Position numbers and translations under genes: made by a program | In this document: positions 42,675-51,897 of the stretch, in pieces | Layout of the letters: every line of letters starts with the position of its first letter | Numbering within the stretch: position 1 is the stretch's first letter | From: Leptospiraceae bacterium | Lineage (GTDB): Bacteria; Spirochaetota; Leptospiria; Leptospirales; Leptospiraceae | DNA: 64,000 nt | NCBI GenBank assembly: GCA_024233875.1 | Contig: JACKPB010000005.1 | Location: 186,001 to 250,000 of the forward strand | Reading direction: 5' to 3' | Notes under the pieces: generated by a model | Database searches by the model: none | What the model saw: only the letters and a program-made list of their open reading frames with translations | What the model was told of the DNA's origin: nothing

Positions 42675-43271
42675 ATGAAGTTTTTTAAAAAAGGGTTTTT
42701 TGAAGTCTACAAACCAGTTTATCTCTTAGCTATTATTTTTGGTGTGCTCATAGATCTTGGAACCAAGTACTGGGTTGTCCAAAACTATTCCTATCAAAAT
42801 AGTGAATGCTATATGGGTGAATTTTTTTGTATGACACTCACATTCAATACCGGCTTCATCTTTGGAATCAATCAAAATAGTTTTATAATATCAATTTTTA
42901 CTACTGCCACAGCCATACTTTTTTTAATAGGATACCGATGGTTCAATCATGATCTGGGAAGTTCCTGGGGTTGGAACCTTGTTATGGTTGGAGCATTTGG
43001 AAATTTTATAGATAAGTTTTTCATTAAAATGCCGCCCGGAGGGGGAGTTAAATTTGGTCTGACACCCATAGAAAATGGACAGTACATCGGCGTAGTAGAT
43101 TTCCTAGATTTTGATTGGCCTGATTTTCTCATTTTTCATAGATGGCCGGCTTTCAATTTTGCTGATTCCTGTATCAGTGTGGGTTTGGTTGTACTGATCA
43201 TCACTATGCATATAGATGAGAAGAGAAAAGAAAAAGAAGCTCAAGACAAAAAAGCTATGGTGCAAAACTAG
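42675..43271 (+). CDS. lspA: Lipoprotein signal peptidase (signal peptidase II)
   Basis: Inner-membrane aspartyl protease that removes lipoprotein signal peptides after lipidation. The 198-residue protein has four membrane helices; catalytic aspartates are D113 (GAFGNFIDKFF) and D164 (WPAFNFADS), and TFNTGFIFG corresponds to the NxGxxFG motif. Relative to typical LspA (about 160-170) it carries an insert of roughly 25 residues after the first aspartate motif (KMPPGGGVKFGLTPIENGQY) and a charged C-terminal tail. An AAGGA site precedes the ATG. It overlaps the convergent lipoprotein gene by 4 bases. Confidence 0.93.
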   Translation: MKFFKKGFFEVYKPVYLLAIIFGVLIDLGTKYWVVQNYSYQNSECYMGEFFCMTLTFNTGFIFGINQNSFIISIFTTATAILFLIGYRWFNHDLGSSWGWNLVMVGAFGNFIDKFFIKMPPGGGVKFGLTPIENGQYIGVVDFLDFDWPDFLIFHRWPAFNFADSCISVGLVVLIITMHIDEKRKEKEAQDKKAMVQN

Positions 43272-43804
43272 GGCTGAACTTCTAAATCTATATTCACAGA
43301 GCTTTCACCATCAAAATAAGCAGATGTGTATCTCAACTTTATATTGAGGGGAAACAATTCCTTCAGGGATACTCTTTCATCTGCTTTTCCCATAATCTTC
43401 CTCTCATCCTTTATGATCGAACCGAGGTATTGAAACGCACCGATCCAATCCTCTCCGATCTCCTGACCTTCCATTCTATTTTCGTAATCCCCTATTCTAT
43501 ATACTGCATGAAAACTTGAACTGAGTGTTTCTTTCTCTTTCTCGTTCAGCCGGCGATTGAAATGCAGAAGTATACCCGGAGTATTTTTAGATTGAAAGTA
43601 TAGGTGGTTTCCAAAATCTTTCCAGGTCATATTCAAAATTTTCTCTTTTGAAATAGCCAATTTGTAAGTGTGGTTTGAAAGGAGTTTTTCTTTACAGCTT
43701 CCATTCGATTGAAACAATTCACAATTTTCTATCTTATTGATATAAAGATCTCCCGGGCTACAATTGTAGAAGATGATCAAAAGAAAGATAAAAATTGTTC
43801 TCAT
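43268..43804 (-). CDS. Putative lipoprotein at the end of the chemotaxis unit
   Basis: A 178-residue exported protein with lipobox IIFYNC (Cys at residue 15) after a hydrophobic signal, followed by SPGDLY. The mature domain includes ENCELFQSNGSCKEKL, a likely disulfide pair, and a mixed alpha/beta remainder. No domain recognised. It overlaps the DUF4416 gene by 4 bases (ATGA) and is convergent with lspA, the enzyme that would process its own signal peptide. Confidence 0.7.
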   Translation of the reverse strand: MRTIFIFLLIIFYNCSPGDLYINKIENCELFQSNGSCKEKLLSNHTYKLAISKEKILNMTWKDFGNHLYFQSKNTPGILLHFNRRLNEKEKETLSSSFHAVYRIGDYENRMEGQEIGEDWIGAFQYLGSIIKDERKIMGKADERVSLKELFPLNIKLRYTSAYFDGESSVNIDLEVQP

Positions 43805-44349
43805 TTTTTGTCTCTTGTATTGATATGATAGTCCCTCAGAGCAGAAAAGAAGAAACCTACTTCTTTAGAGTAAAAAAATTCAGGAGTAGTGTCCAAACAT
43901 TGCAATTGAAGTTTCTCATACTTGTAGACAACTTCTGCATAAACTCCATGAAATAGATAGATACGATGAAAATCATCAGATGTGGATGATAGAACAACAT
44001 TATGGGGAGAGAGATATCCCGGAATCAATCGTACCGAGCTATCTTTTTTTTTTAATTTTATTTGCAGATCTATACATTTTTTTTTTAAATCTGGCAGCTC
44101 TTCTCTATGGATTCTTCGCTTGAATGCTAAGATTTTCGTTACCTCACCGATCCTGGATGTATATCTTTCTGAAATGTCCGGAGTCCATTTAGGCATAGTA
44201 TTGCTTTCAAGATAAACTTTAGAAAACATCCTCTGTGCAGAACTCTTTGCTTGAAAAAAAACCTCTACATGATTGAAAGAAACAATCAAAAAAAATGTGG
44301 ATGCAGGGGGTCTTTGTAAAGCTTCTTTTTCAAATTCAGAAAGATCCAT
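43801..44349 (-). CDS. DUF4416 family protein
   Basis: A 182-residue soluble protein matching DUF4416: FFLIVSFNH at the start, a middle section FKRRIHREELPDLKKKCIDLQIKL, then the diagnostic RLIPGYLSPHNVVLSSTSDDFHRIYLFHGVYAEVVYKYEK and a terminal EVGFFFSALRDYH. Members are sometimes annotated as GTP-binding, but no G motifs are seen here. It starts 3 bases after the cheB stop and overlaps a lipoprotein gene, so it is transcribed with chemotaxis genes; function unknown. Confidence 0.78.
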   Translation of the reverse strand: MDLSEFEKEALQRPPASTFFLIVSFNHVEVFFQAKSSAQRMFSKVYLESNTMPKWTPDISERYTSRIGEVTKILAFKRRIHREELPDLKKKCIDLQIKLKKKDSSVRLIPGYLSPHNVVLSSTSDDFHRIYLFHGVYAEVVYKYEKLQLQCLDTTPEFFYSKEVGFFFSALRDYHINTRDKK

Positions 44350-44352
44350 GAA

Positions 44353-45432
44353 TCATGCAGTAATATAGTTCTGAACAATATTAGGGATCTCATTCAGGTC
44401 TACAACCCTGTCTACACCTCCCCTTTTGATCGCTTCTTTTGGCATTCCAAAAACTACACAACTTTCCTCATTTTGAGCATAGGTAAAAATTCCATTGTCA
44501 TGCATGTCTTTCATCCCGGACGCACCGTCATCTCCCATGCCAGTCATAATGATACCCAAAGCATTTCTTCCGGCGTTTTTTGCTACAGAACGAAATAGTA
44601 CATCCACAGAAGGTCTATGTCGGCTAACCAGAGGACCATCCTGAATATCTACAAAGTACTGAGCACCACTTCGTTTCAATGCCATATGGAAATTTCCTGG
44701 AGCGATTAGAGCTCTACCCGGAGTGACTCTATCTCCACTTTGGGCTTCCTTAATTTCAATTTTTGAAATTGAATTGAGTCTATCCGCAAAGGCCTTGGTA
44801 AATTTCTCCGGCATGTGCTGAACTATGACTATTCCCGGACAATTTGGTTCCAATTTTGTGAGGATGAATTCAAGAGCAATCGTTCCTCCGGTAGATGTTC
44901 CTATGGCTACAATTTTATCTGTAGTCGTAAGAGGAGAGAGGCTGGAACTCGCTTTGATCTTCAGAATGTCTTCCGAAAGAGGTTTGGATCTACTGGCATT
45001 TGCAGATGAAATCTTGGCAACCTGACTCAAATTACTTCGGGAGGCTGCTTTGACCGCATCCAGGAGTCGATTGGCTGAATCGGTCAAAAAGTTTTTGAGA
45101 CCTACCTGAGGTTTTGTTATGATCTCAACAGCTCCGGAAGAAAGTGCCTGCATGGTAGTCTCAGAATTTTCAATGGTTAAGGTGGAACATATGATGATAG
45201 GAGTAGGTTTTTCAGCCATTATTTTCTTTAAAAAAGTGATCCCATCCATTCTGGGCATTTCAACATCCAGAATGATCACATCAGGCCATTGAGATTTCAT
45301 TTTATCAAAAGCAAAGATCGGATCAGAAGCTGTATAAAGTAAGTTCAATTCCATATCCGACTTGATTATCTCAGTTAGTACTTGCCTTACAAGAGCCGAA
45401 TCATCCACCACAACAACATTTATCTTTTTCAT
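44353..45432 (-). CDS. cheB: Chemotaxis glutamate methylesterase/deamidase CheB
   Basis: Demethylates and deamidates receptor glutamates for adaptation. A 359-residue protein: receiver (acidic D10/D11, phospho-acceptor D56, KPQV lysine), linker, and methylesterase domain with catalytic Ser180 (GTSTGGT), His206 (VQHMPEKFT) and the acidic residue in MTGMGDDGASGM (about D301). The start at 45432 has a GGGA site and matches the receiver start MKKINVVVVDD; longer in-frame options would overlap cheD. It is separated from cheD by 8 bases. No cheR lies in this window. Confidence 0.95.
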   Translation of the reverse strand: MKKINVVVVDDSALVRQVLTEIIKSDMELNLLYTASDPIFAFDKMKSQWPDVIILDVEMPRMDGITFLKKIMAEKPTPIIICSTLTIENSETTMQALSSGAVEIITKPQVGLKNFLTDSANRLLDAVKAASRSNLSQVAKISSANASRSKPLSEDILKIKASSSLSPLTTTDKIVAIGTSTGGTIALEFILTKLEPNCPGIVIVQHMPEKFTKAFADRLNSISKIEIKEAQSGDRVTPGRALIAPGNFHMALKRSGAQYFVDIQDGPLVSRHRPSVDVLFRSVAKNAGRNALGIIMTGMGDDGASGMKDMHDNGIFTYAQNEESCVVFGMPKEAIKRGGVDRVVDLNEIPNIVQNYITA

Positions 45433-45440
45433 ATTCCCAA

Positions 45441-45944
45441 CTAGACCTCTTGTCTCTTCAACCAAACATTGCCACTCCAAACTTCGAAATGAATCCGTCT
45501 GGATTTATTTCCACCTAAATTTTGTGATACAACGTTTAGCTTATATTTTTCTACTATTTTTCTTGATATTTCTATATTTTTTAAGCCGATATTCATTTTT
45601 GAATTTATAATTTCTTTGTCATTTCCTTCAGAGGCAAACATGGATGATCCACCAAAGATTTTTACCATATAGTCCTGAATTCGTGTATTGTTTTTTTTAA
45701 TTTCTTTTAAAAACATATCCCAGGCTTCGTCTGCATATCTTCCGTTCAAAGGGGACATAGGTTTTTCTGAATGTCCACGGGATGGAAGCATGAAATGACA
45801 CATACCACCTTCCCGAAGCTTGGGGTGCCACAAACAAATAGATACACAGGATCCTAAAATTGTTCGTATTCTTGTTGTACTATCTCCCCAAAAGAAATCT
45901 CCAGGTTGTAAGAATACATCTAATATATGTTCCGGAGAATGCAT
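45441..45944 (-). CDS. cheD: Chemoreceptor glutamine deamidase CheD
   Basis: Deamidates receptor glutamines and, in other bacteria, works with CheC/CheY-P. A 167-residue protein with the catalytic Cys33 (TILGSCVSICLW) and His50 (GGMCHFMLPSR) of the CheD family, followed by MVKIFGGSSMF and NIGLKNIEISRKIVEKYKLNVVSQNLGGNKSRRIHF. It lies between cheW (32 bases upstream) and cheB. No cheC is seen here. Confidence 0.95.
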   Translation of the reverse strand: MHSPEHILDVFLQPGDFFWGDSTTRIRTILGSCVSICLWHPKLREGGMCHFMLPSRGHSEKPMSPLNGRYADEAWDMFLKEIKKNNTRIQDYMVKIFGGSSMFASEGNDKEIINSKMNIGLKNIEISRKIVEKYKLNVVSQNLGGNKSRRIHFEVWSGNVWLKRQEV

Positions 45945-45976
45945 TTTTCCTTAATTGAAAATCTATAAGTATCCAT

Positions 45977-46444
45977 CTATGCTACATTTGTATTGATAAC
46001 AGAGAGTTCATCTACTGATAATACTTTTTCCATATCTAAAATAATTATAAATTTTCCGGCTATTTTTCCAATACTTCTAATGAAATCATTTCGAATATTT
46101 GATCCGAAAGATGGAGCCTTTTCTATTTCTGTCATAGGAATTTCAACTACTTCACTCACAGAATCTACCAGCAATCCTAGATCCAAACGTTCTTCCTGAT
46201 ACTCTACTTCAACAATTATTATACATGTTCGTTTGGATATTGATGTTTTCTCCCGCCCAATTCGAAGATTTAAGTCTATGATTGGAACGACATTACCCCT
46301 TAGATTGATCACTCCCTGAACGGAAGGTGGCATCATTGGGATAGAAGTAATTGTTGCATACTCTTTGATTTCCTTAATGTGCAGTATTTCTATCGCAAAG
46401 ACTTCAGTTCCGCATACAAAGGAGAGATATTGGTTTTCTTCCAT
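45977..46444 (-). CDS. cheW: Chemotaxis adaptor CheW
   Basis: Couples receptors to CheA in signalling arrays. A 155-residue SH3-like double-barrel domain: QYLSFVCGTEVFAIEILHIKEI, the hallmark SVQGVINLRGNVVPIIDLNLRIG, CIIIVEVEYQEERLDLGLLVDSVSEVVEIP and KIAGKFIIILDMEKVL. Normal length. It directly follows the mcp gene (14 bases) in transcription order, a natural receptor-adaptor pairing. An AGAGG site precedes the ATG. Confidence 0.95.
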   Translation of the reverse strand: MEENQYLSFVCGTEVFAIEILHIKEIKEYATITSIPMMPPSVQGVINLRGNVVPIIDLNLRIGREKTSISKRTCIIIVEVEYQEERLDLGLLVDSVSEVVEIPMTEIEKAPSFGSNIRNDFIRSIGKIAGKFIIILDMEKVLSVDELSVINTNVA

Positions 46445-46458
46445 TTTATCGTATCCTC

Positions 46459-49131
46459 TCAGTATTTGTCATAATTATTGTACTCATCATCTGTATCAGT
46501 TACCGGTTTTACAGTTACTTTCGGGCTGGAAGAATGGGATTCTGAGAAATTTGATTTTCCCGATCCACCGGTTACATTGTAGCTGACCCGTGAACCTGAA
46601 ATAGTGAAGAAGTCTATCACTCTTCTTAAGTTTTCAGCCTGACCACTCAATTCTTCTGCAGTGGATGCTAGTTCTTCCGAAGACGATGCATTTTGTTGTG
46701 TGACTGCATCGAGTTGGGCGACTGCTTTGTTGATTTGAGAAACTCCTGAAGCCTGTTCATTGGATGAAGCGGAAATTTCCTGGACCAAATCTGCAGTTTT
46801 GTTTATTGATGGAACGATTTCACTGATCAACTTACCCGCTTTTTCAGCGATTTCAACACTCACCGAAGCCAGTTCACCTATTTCATTGGCCGCTACCTGA
46901 CTTCTTTCTGCGAGTTTTCTAACCTCAGAAGCTACAACAGCAAATCCTTTACCATGTTCTCCGGCTCTTGCCGCTTCTATGGCTGCATTCAGTGCGAGAA
47001 GATTTGTTTGGTATGCAATATCTTCAATGATACCAATCTTTTCGGCGATTTGACGCATAGCTTTCACAGTCTCCGAAACAGATTTTCCACCCTGACCTGC
47101 CTCATCAGAAGTTTTGGCTGCTATTTGGTTGGTCTGTCTGGCATTCTCAGCATTTTGGTTGATGTTTGCATTCATTTCTTCCAGAGATGCACTTGTTTGT
47201 TCTACACTTGCCGCTTGCTGGCTGGAACTCTGACTCAAGCTCTGGGCTGTAGCAGAAACCTGCTCGGCCGCATTGACCAGTGAATCTACATTGTTTCTAA
47301 CCTCATTGATCACGTCAGAGATCTTATCCACTGTGCCATTGGCATATCCTTTCAATTCATCGAAGAGACCTGTAAGTGGTTTGTTGATTCTTTGACTCAA
47401 ATCACCATGGGAGAGAGCTTCCAACATTCGATTGATTTCCGTGAGTCCTTCTTCGGACTTAGCTAAAATCTGATTGATTCCCTCAGAAAGCATTTTGAAA
47501 AAGTCTTTCTTATCTCCGATATTGATTCTTTTAGAAAAATCACCTGCCATGGCATAATCGATGATTTCTTGAATTTCATTTTGAACTTTTGTAATTGGTG
47601 TAGCATCCGTCCATTCCACAACAGATCCCAATCGATCACCGGTTTCACCAACTATCGGATTTGCTGTAAGACGGAAAATCCTACCACCCATCGTGATTTC
47701 AGATTTGTACTCTCCGGACAAGTTCTTGAGTAAGGATTTTTGGTGCTCGGGATTTTTGTGAAACTGATCCATGTTTGCATTGAGGAGCTTATTGGAATCG
47801 AAGAAGCTAAATTGTTTTTTGATATCGGATTCAGCATTTCGGAACATTTCTTTCGCTGCTTTGTTCATGAAAATAATGTTTCTATCATTGTCAGAGATCA
47901 TGATATTTGTAGAAACACTGTCAAGAGCGACCTTCACTCTAACGTTCTCATTATTGATTCGATTCTTCTCCGATTCAATCTTGCCGCTATCTGTTGTATC
48001 CAACCATTCGACAACAGTACCGGTTCTCTCACCATTTTCATTTGTGAGCGGGATCGCTTTTAGATTGTAAGAACGATTTCCTAATTTGAGAGATGTATTG
48101 TGTTCTGATCTCAATGATGAAAGTACAGATCTCTGATGAGCGGGGTTTTGATGGTAGGAATCAATACTTGATCCGAGCAACTTGGAAGAATCAAATCTGG
48201 GAAGATCCTTCTTGATTTCCGCCTCACCTATTTGAAACATCTTTAGTACAGATTTATTTAGATAGGTAACATTAAAATTATTGTCAGCCATCATAATATT
48301 TGTTGAAACATTATCGAGAGCAACTCTAACTCTGGAAATATTTTCAAATGTCTCTTTTAGTTTATCCTGAGTCACCATGAAGTATTGAAAGATCTGTCCG
48401 AATTCATTTTCGTAACTCAAATCGACCTTATTGTCAAATTTAGATTTGGAGAGATTGTCAAAATAATTGATCAAGAGATTGATAGGGTCTATGATAGATT
48501 TTGAAATCATAGACGTCAAAACAACTGAAAGGACTATGCTAACTAAAGTAAAAAATAAAATAGAAAAGAGCGAGCCGGAAATAGAGTCAGAGATACTCTT
48601 AAAAGTTGTTTCACTATTTTTGATTTCATCTGAATACTTTTGTCCGATTTTATCGATGAGTTTTTGATTGATTACGGAGAGACGGTTGACTATGAAAATC
48701 CCTGCTTCCGCCTGTCTTCCTTCTTTTATTATACTTTCAGCGGTATCCCAGGAAACAAAAGCTTCCCTGGCGAGATCGGAAATTGAATCACTCAGTTTCT
48801 TTTCTGAAGGAGACTCCGGAAATTCTTTGATCATCTCTATGTTCTTTTCTAAAGTTGTTCTCAATTCGATTAAGTTGTCAAGGGATTGCTTTGAAATTCT
48901 TTCTTCTTTGAGAATGGATAAGTTCCTTAATTCTTTTCCGTAACGGTTTACGATATTTTGCATATCATGCAAAAGTATAATCTTCTTTGATGTTGTTTGA
49001 TTGACAATCTCTACACTTTTTTTGTAGGAAGAAAGAGATGAGTAAGAAAGTATAGAGATGATCACAGTCATGAGGACAATCAATCCAAATCCTCCAAATA
49101 ATCTTACCGACAACTTTATCTTTTTAGTCAT
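46459..49131 (-). CDS. Methyl-accepting chemotaxis protein with tandem PAS domains
   Basis: An 890-residue membrane chemoreceptor. TM1 (about 9-31), a helical periplasmic sensor (32-190), TM2 (about 191-213), HAMP, then two PAS-like domains (about 268-385 and 395-510) that are clearly related in sequence: each opens with VALDxVSTNIM and contains FDSxKLLxxxxDxxHxNPxHQ and a GxVVEWxD end. A further HAMP-like segment leads to the signalling hairpin with tip EDIAYQTNLLALNAAIEAARAGEHGKGFAVVASEVRKLAERS (two motif blocks). The C-terminus is acidic and Tyr-rich. The PAS domains may sense a cytoplasmic ligand or redox state (inference). Confidence 0.93.
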   Translation of the reverse strand: MTKKIKLSVRLFGGFGLIVLMTVIISILSYSSLSSYKKSVEIVNQTTSKKIILLHDMQNIVNRYGKELRNLSILKEERISKQSLDNLIELRTTLEKNIEMIKEFPESPSEKKLSDSISDLAREAFVSWDTAESIIKEGRQAEAGIFIVNRLSVINQKLIDKIGQKYSDEIKNSETTFKSISDSISGSLFSILFFTLVSIVLSVVLTSMISKSIIDPINLLINYFDNLSKSKFDNKVDLSYENEFGQIFQYFMVTQDKLKETFENISRVRVALDNVSTNIMMADNNFNVTYLNKSVLKMFQIGEAEIKKDLPRFDSSKLLGSSIDSYHQNPAHQRSVLSSLRSEHNTSLKLGNRSYNLKAIPLTNENGERTGTVVEWLDTTDSGKIESEKNRINNENVRVKVALDSVSTNIMISDNDRNIIFMNKAAKEMFRNAESDIKKQFSFFDSNKLLNANMDQFHKNPEHQKSLLKNLSGEYKSEITMGGRIFRLTANPIVGETGDRLGSVVEWTDATPITKVQNEIQEIIDYAMAGDFSKRINIGDKKDFFKMLSEGINQILAKSEEGLTEINRMLEALSHGDLSQRINKPLTGLFDELKGYANGTVDKISDVINEVRNNVDSLVNAAEQVSATAQSLSQSSSQQAASVEQTSASLEEMNANINQNAENARQTNQIAAKTSDEAGQGGKSVSETVKAMRQIAEKIGIIEDIAYQTNLLALNAAIEAARAGEHGKGFAVVASEVRKLAERSQVAANEIGELASVSVEIAEKAGKLISEIVPSINKTADLVQEISASSNEQASGVSQINKAVAQLDAVTQQNASSSEELASTAEELSGQAENLRRVIDFFTISGSRVSYNVTGGSGKSNFSESHSSSPKVTVKPVTDTDDEYNNYDKY

Positions 49132-49150
49132 AGAATTTTATCTCCCGAAT

Positions 49151-51511
49151 TCATTTCTTTGTTAGATGGCTTGATGAAAATTTGAGGTGCTCGGCGTTGA
49201 TTACTTTTTCAAAGAGTAAAGGGACATCCAAAATCAATGCCACCTCACCACTACCGAGTACTGTTGTTCCGCTGATTCCCTTTAGATGTTGAAAGATTTT
49301 TCCGAGTGGTTTGATCACAGTTTGAAATTCTCCATGAAGAGAATCAACCAGGATACCGACCTGCTTTCCCATGTATTGGATCACTAAAATATTTTGTCTG
49401 ATCTTTTCCTTAAGCGGTTCGTGTGAAAAGATATCAGCCAGAGGGATGAAGGGTAAAATATGTCCCCTCAAATTGATAAAATTTTTACCATCTTTAGAGG
49501 TGACTTCATGATTGTACTCTACACACTCCACAACCTGATAGAGCGGTACGACATAATAGTAATGGGATACCTTAAAAAGAAATCCATCTATTATGGCTAG
49601 AGTCAGAGGAAGTCGAATCTGCATACTGGTTCCCTGATTGGGTTCCGAAAATATTGTCACACTTCCCCGAAGTGACTCAATATTTCGCTCTACAACATCT
49701 AACCCAACACCTCTCCCGGAAAGATTAGTAACTTTTTCAGCCGTCGAAAATCCGGGTTTAAAGATCAAACGCATGACCTCCTGATCGGTGAGCTGTCTCT
49801 CCTGGCTGATGAGTCCTTTTTCCAAAGCTTTATTGTAAATTTTTTCTTTATTCAAACCCTTTCCATCATCAGAAACTTCAATCACAATGTTTCCGGCTTC
49901 ATGAAACGCATGGAGGGATAATTTTCCCCTGGCCGGTTTTCCATTGTCGATTCTTTCCTGGGTAGGTTCTATCCCATGATCGAGTGCATTTCTTATGATG
50001 TGCATGAGGGGATCATTGATTTTTTCCACTACAGTCTTGTCCAACTCTGTCTCTCCACCGGAAATGACAAGCTGAACATCTTTTCCCAACTCTATGGAAA
50101 TATCCCTCACAACCCTATGAAAACGATTGAAGGTCTCCCCAATTTGTACCATTCTGAGGTTGAGGGCCGAATCCCTAATTTCACTGACGAGGTGATTCAG
50201 GTGAGATGTAGATTCGATCAATTCCGTGTCTTTCCGTTTGGAAGACAATTGAGTCAGATTGGCTCCGGAAATCACAAGCTCTCCAACTAAATTGACCAGA
50301 AGATCCAATTTAGCAGAATCAATTCTTATAGTTCGATTTTCTCGGTTTGGATTCTCTTTCTTAGGCTGCCCCTGAGTCTTGCTTTCCGAATTAGGTGCGG
50401 CCAACACTTTTGCCTCAGGCTCTTCCTTAGGACTGGATGGAGTTGAAGAGGGTTCCTTTGAAGGAGATGGGGATTCAACTTTTTCTACCTTCTTTTCCAC
50501 AGGAGAGTCCGGTTCAAAATCTATAGAACTATCTAGAGGTTGTGTTTCATTTTTGATCGGAGGAGATGCCTTCTTCTTTCTACCTTTTTTTTGCCTATTG
50601 AATTCAAATATATTTTTGAGAGTTTGAGGGGTAATTGATTTTAGATGCAGAAGGATCCTGGTTAGTTTCAGGAGGGGCTCGGGTCTTTTTTCAAAATATC
50701 CAAACCAATCCTCTACTTTTCTTTGAGCCGGTAGGATAACAATATCACAATCGTATTGAACGAATTCAAAAGCATCCTTTACAAACTCATAGTCTTTGTC
50801 ACAGCTATAAAGAAATTCGAATCCAAGATAGCAATTTTCAGGATCCAATTCTACCGGAAATGGAACCCGATAAGTAAGAGTCATAAGGCTCTTGATTTCC
50901 CCTACTTTGTTCAGATAATTGAATATTGCAAATGGGTCCAATCCATTTCTAAACGTATCGATTCCGAATCTTAAGGAAATATGCCAGTAGGCTTCTCCTT
51001 CCACAGATTCATTTTCCATCTCTGCATAGCTTTCAGGCAATGGAGAAATAGTCTGTTCTTGAGAAGGGGGGGCTTCCTGTTCCGGGATATCAGTAGGGAC
51101 AGGAGCCACTTTTCCGCCCAAGTAATCTTCGAGAGCGATGAGAAGACGATCCTGAGTTTTTAGGGAATTTGATTCGAGAGGTAGATTGTTGGCTGCACAT
51201 TCAACCAGATCAGTTATGTGATCCCGGCAATCAATCATGAGACCAACCAATTCTTTTTTAAAAGGTAGTGCTTTGTCCCTGACTTTATCTAAAACACTTT
51301 CTACCACATGAGTGAACTTAACGATAGAATCAGAACCGAAGATTCCGGCAGATCCTTTGATGGTATGGATGGAACGAAATAGGTCATTGATTTCATCATC
51401 TGTTGGGTCGGCTCCGCCTTCCAATCCGAGAAGTGTGGTTTCCATCTTTTGTAAAATTTCACTACATTCTGAAATGAAGACCTCTTTGATTTCGTCTAGA
51501 TTCATATCCAT
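49151..51511 (-). CDS. cheA: Chemotaxis histidine kinase CheA
   Basis: A 786-residue kinase that phosphorylates CheY and CheB. P1 HPt domain (1-115) with phospho-acceptor His49 in LFRSIHTIKGSAGIFG; a second domain (about 165-290) of the kind found in many large CheA proteins; a Pro/Ser/Glu/Lys-rich linker (300-390); P3 dimer helices (LDLLVNLVGELVISGANL); P4 ATPase (DPLMHIIRNALDHGIE, DDGKGLN, GRGVGLDVV) and P5 CheW-like domain at the end. A GAGG ribosome site lies 7 bases upstream of the ATG. It is 4 bases from the STAS gene upstream and 19 from mcp downstream. Confidence 0.95.
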   Translation of the reverse strand: MDMNLDEIKEVFISECSEILQKMETTLLGLEGGADPTDDEINDLFRSIHTIKGSAGIFGSDSIVKFTHVVESVLDKVRDKALPFKKELVGLMIDCRDHITDLVECAANNLPLESNSLKTQDRLLIALEDYLGGKVAPVPTDIPEQEAPPSQEQTISPLPESYAEMENESVEGEAYWHISLRFGIDTFRNGLDPFAIFNYLNKVGEIKSLMTLTYRVPFPVELDPENCYLGFEFLYSCDKDYEFVKDAFEFVQYDCDIVILPAQRKVEDWFGYFEKRPEPLLKLTRILLHLKSITPQTLKNIFEFNRQKKGRKKKASPPIKNETQPLDSSIDFEPDSPVEKKVEKVESPSPSKEPSSTPSSPKEEPEAKVLAAPNSESKTQGQPKKENPNRENRTIRIDSAKLDLLVNLVGELVISGANLTQLSSKRKDTELIESTSHLNHLVSEIRDSALNLRMVQIGETFNRFHRVVRDISIELGKDVQLVISGGETELDKTVVEKINDPLMHIIRNALDHGIEPTQERIDNGKPARGKLSLHAFHEAGNIVIEVSDDGKGLNKEKIYNKALEKGLISQERQLTDQEVMRLIFKPGFSTAEKVTNLSGRGVGLDVVERNIESLRGSVTIFSEPNQGTSMQIRLPLTLAIIDGFLFKVSHYYYVVPLYQVVECVEYNHEVTSKDGKNFINLRGHILPFIPLADIFSHEPLKEKIRQNILVIQYMGKQVGILVDSLHGEFQTVIKPLGKIFQHLKGISGTTVLGSGEVALILDVPLLFEKVINAEHLKFSSSHLTKK

Positions 51512-51515
51512 GGCT

Positions 51516-51896
51516 CTACCTCAAATTGGGGGGCAATTTACTGGTTCCATAATTCAATTTGAATTCAGAACGCTGAGCGGCCGAAAGAACTACTTTGTCT
51601 GCAAAAAATCCAACCAGTCCATACATATCCAGGAGATCTAAAATCGGTTTGCTGTGGGAAGTTATTTTAAAGATGTGACCGAGTGAATATGCATAATTTT
51701 TAATGGAGATGAATAGCTGAATGAAAGATGAATCAAATTCAATAACTTCTGATACATCTACAATCAATGCAGGAACTCTTTCAATAATCGGAGATACAAT
51801 ATCTTTGAATTCCTTGATATTGTAAATATTTAACCGACCATTTACTTTGAGATTACAAATTTGATCGGTCTCGTCTAATTCTACTGTATAACTCAT
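51516..51896 (-). CDS. STAS-domain protein in the chemotaxis operon
   Basis: A 126-residue single-domain STAS protein like anti-sigma-factor antagonists. The fold order is visible: LKVNGRLNIYNIKEFKDIV, PALIVDVSEVIEFDSSFIQLFISIKNYAYSLG, IFKITSHSKPILDLLDMYGLVGFF. The usual phosphorylatable serine motif DSSGLG appears as DSSFIQ, retaining the two serines. It lies between cheY (1 base) and cheA (4 bases) in tight order. No anti-sigma kinase of SpoIIAB/RsbW type is seen, though the degenerate kinase at the head of the operon is a candidate partner (inference). Confidence 0.85.
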   Translation of the reverse strand: MSYTVELDETDQICNLKVNGRLNIYNIKEFKDIVSPIIERVPALIVDVSEVIEFDSSFIQLFISIKNYAYSLGHIFKITSHSKPILDLLDMYGLVGFFADKVVLSAAQRSEFKLNYGTSKLPPNLR

Positions 51897-51897
51897 A

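Noticed and set aside
46954..48070. Several 100-codon plus-strand frames opposite the chemoreceptor
   Set aside because: They mirror the low-complexity helical coding of the receptor signalling domain.
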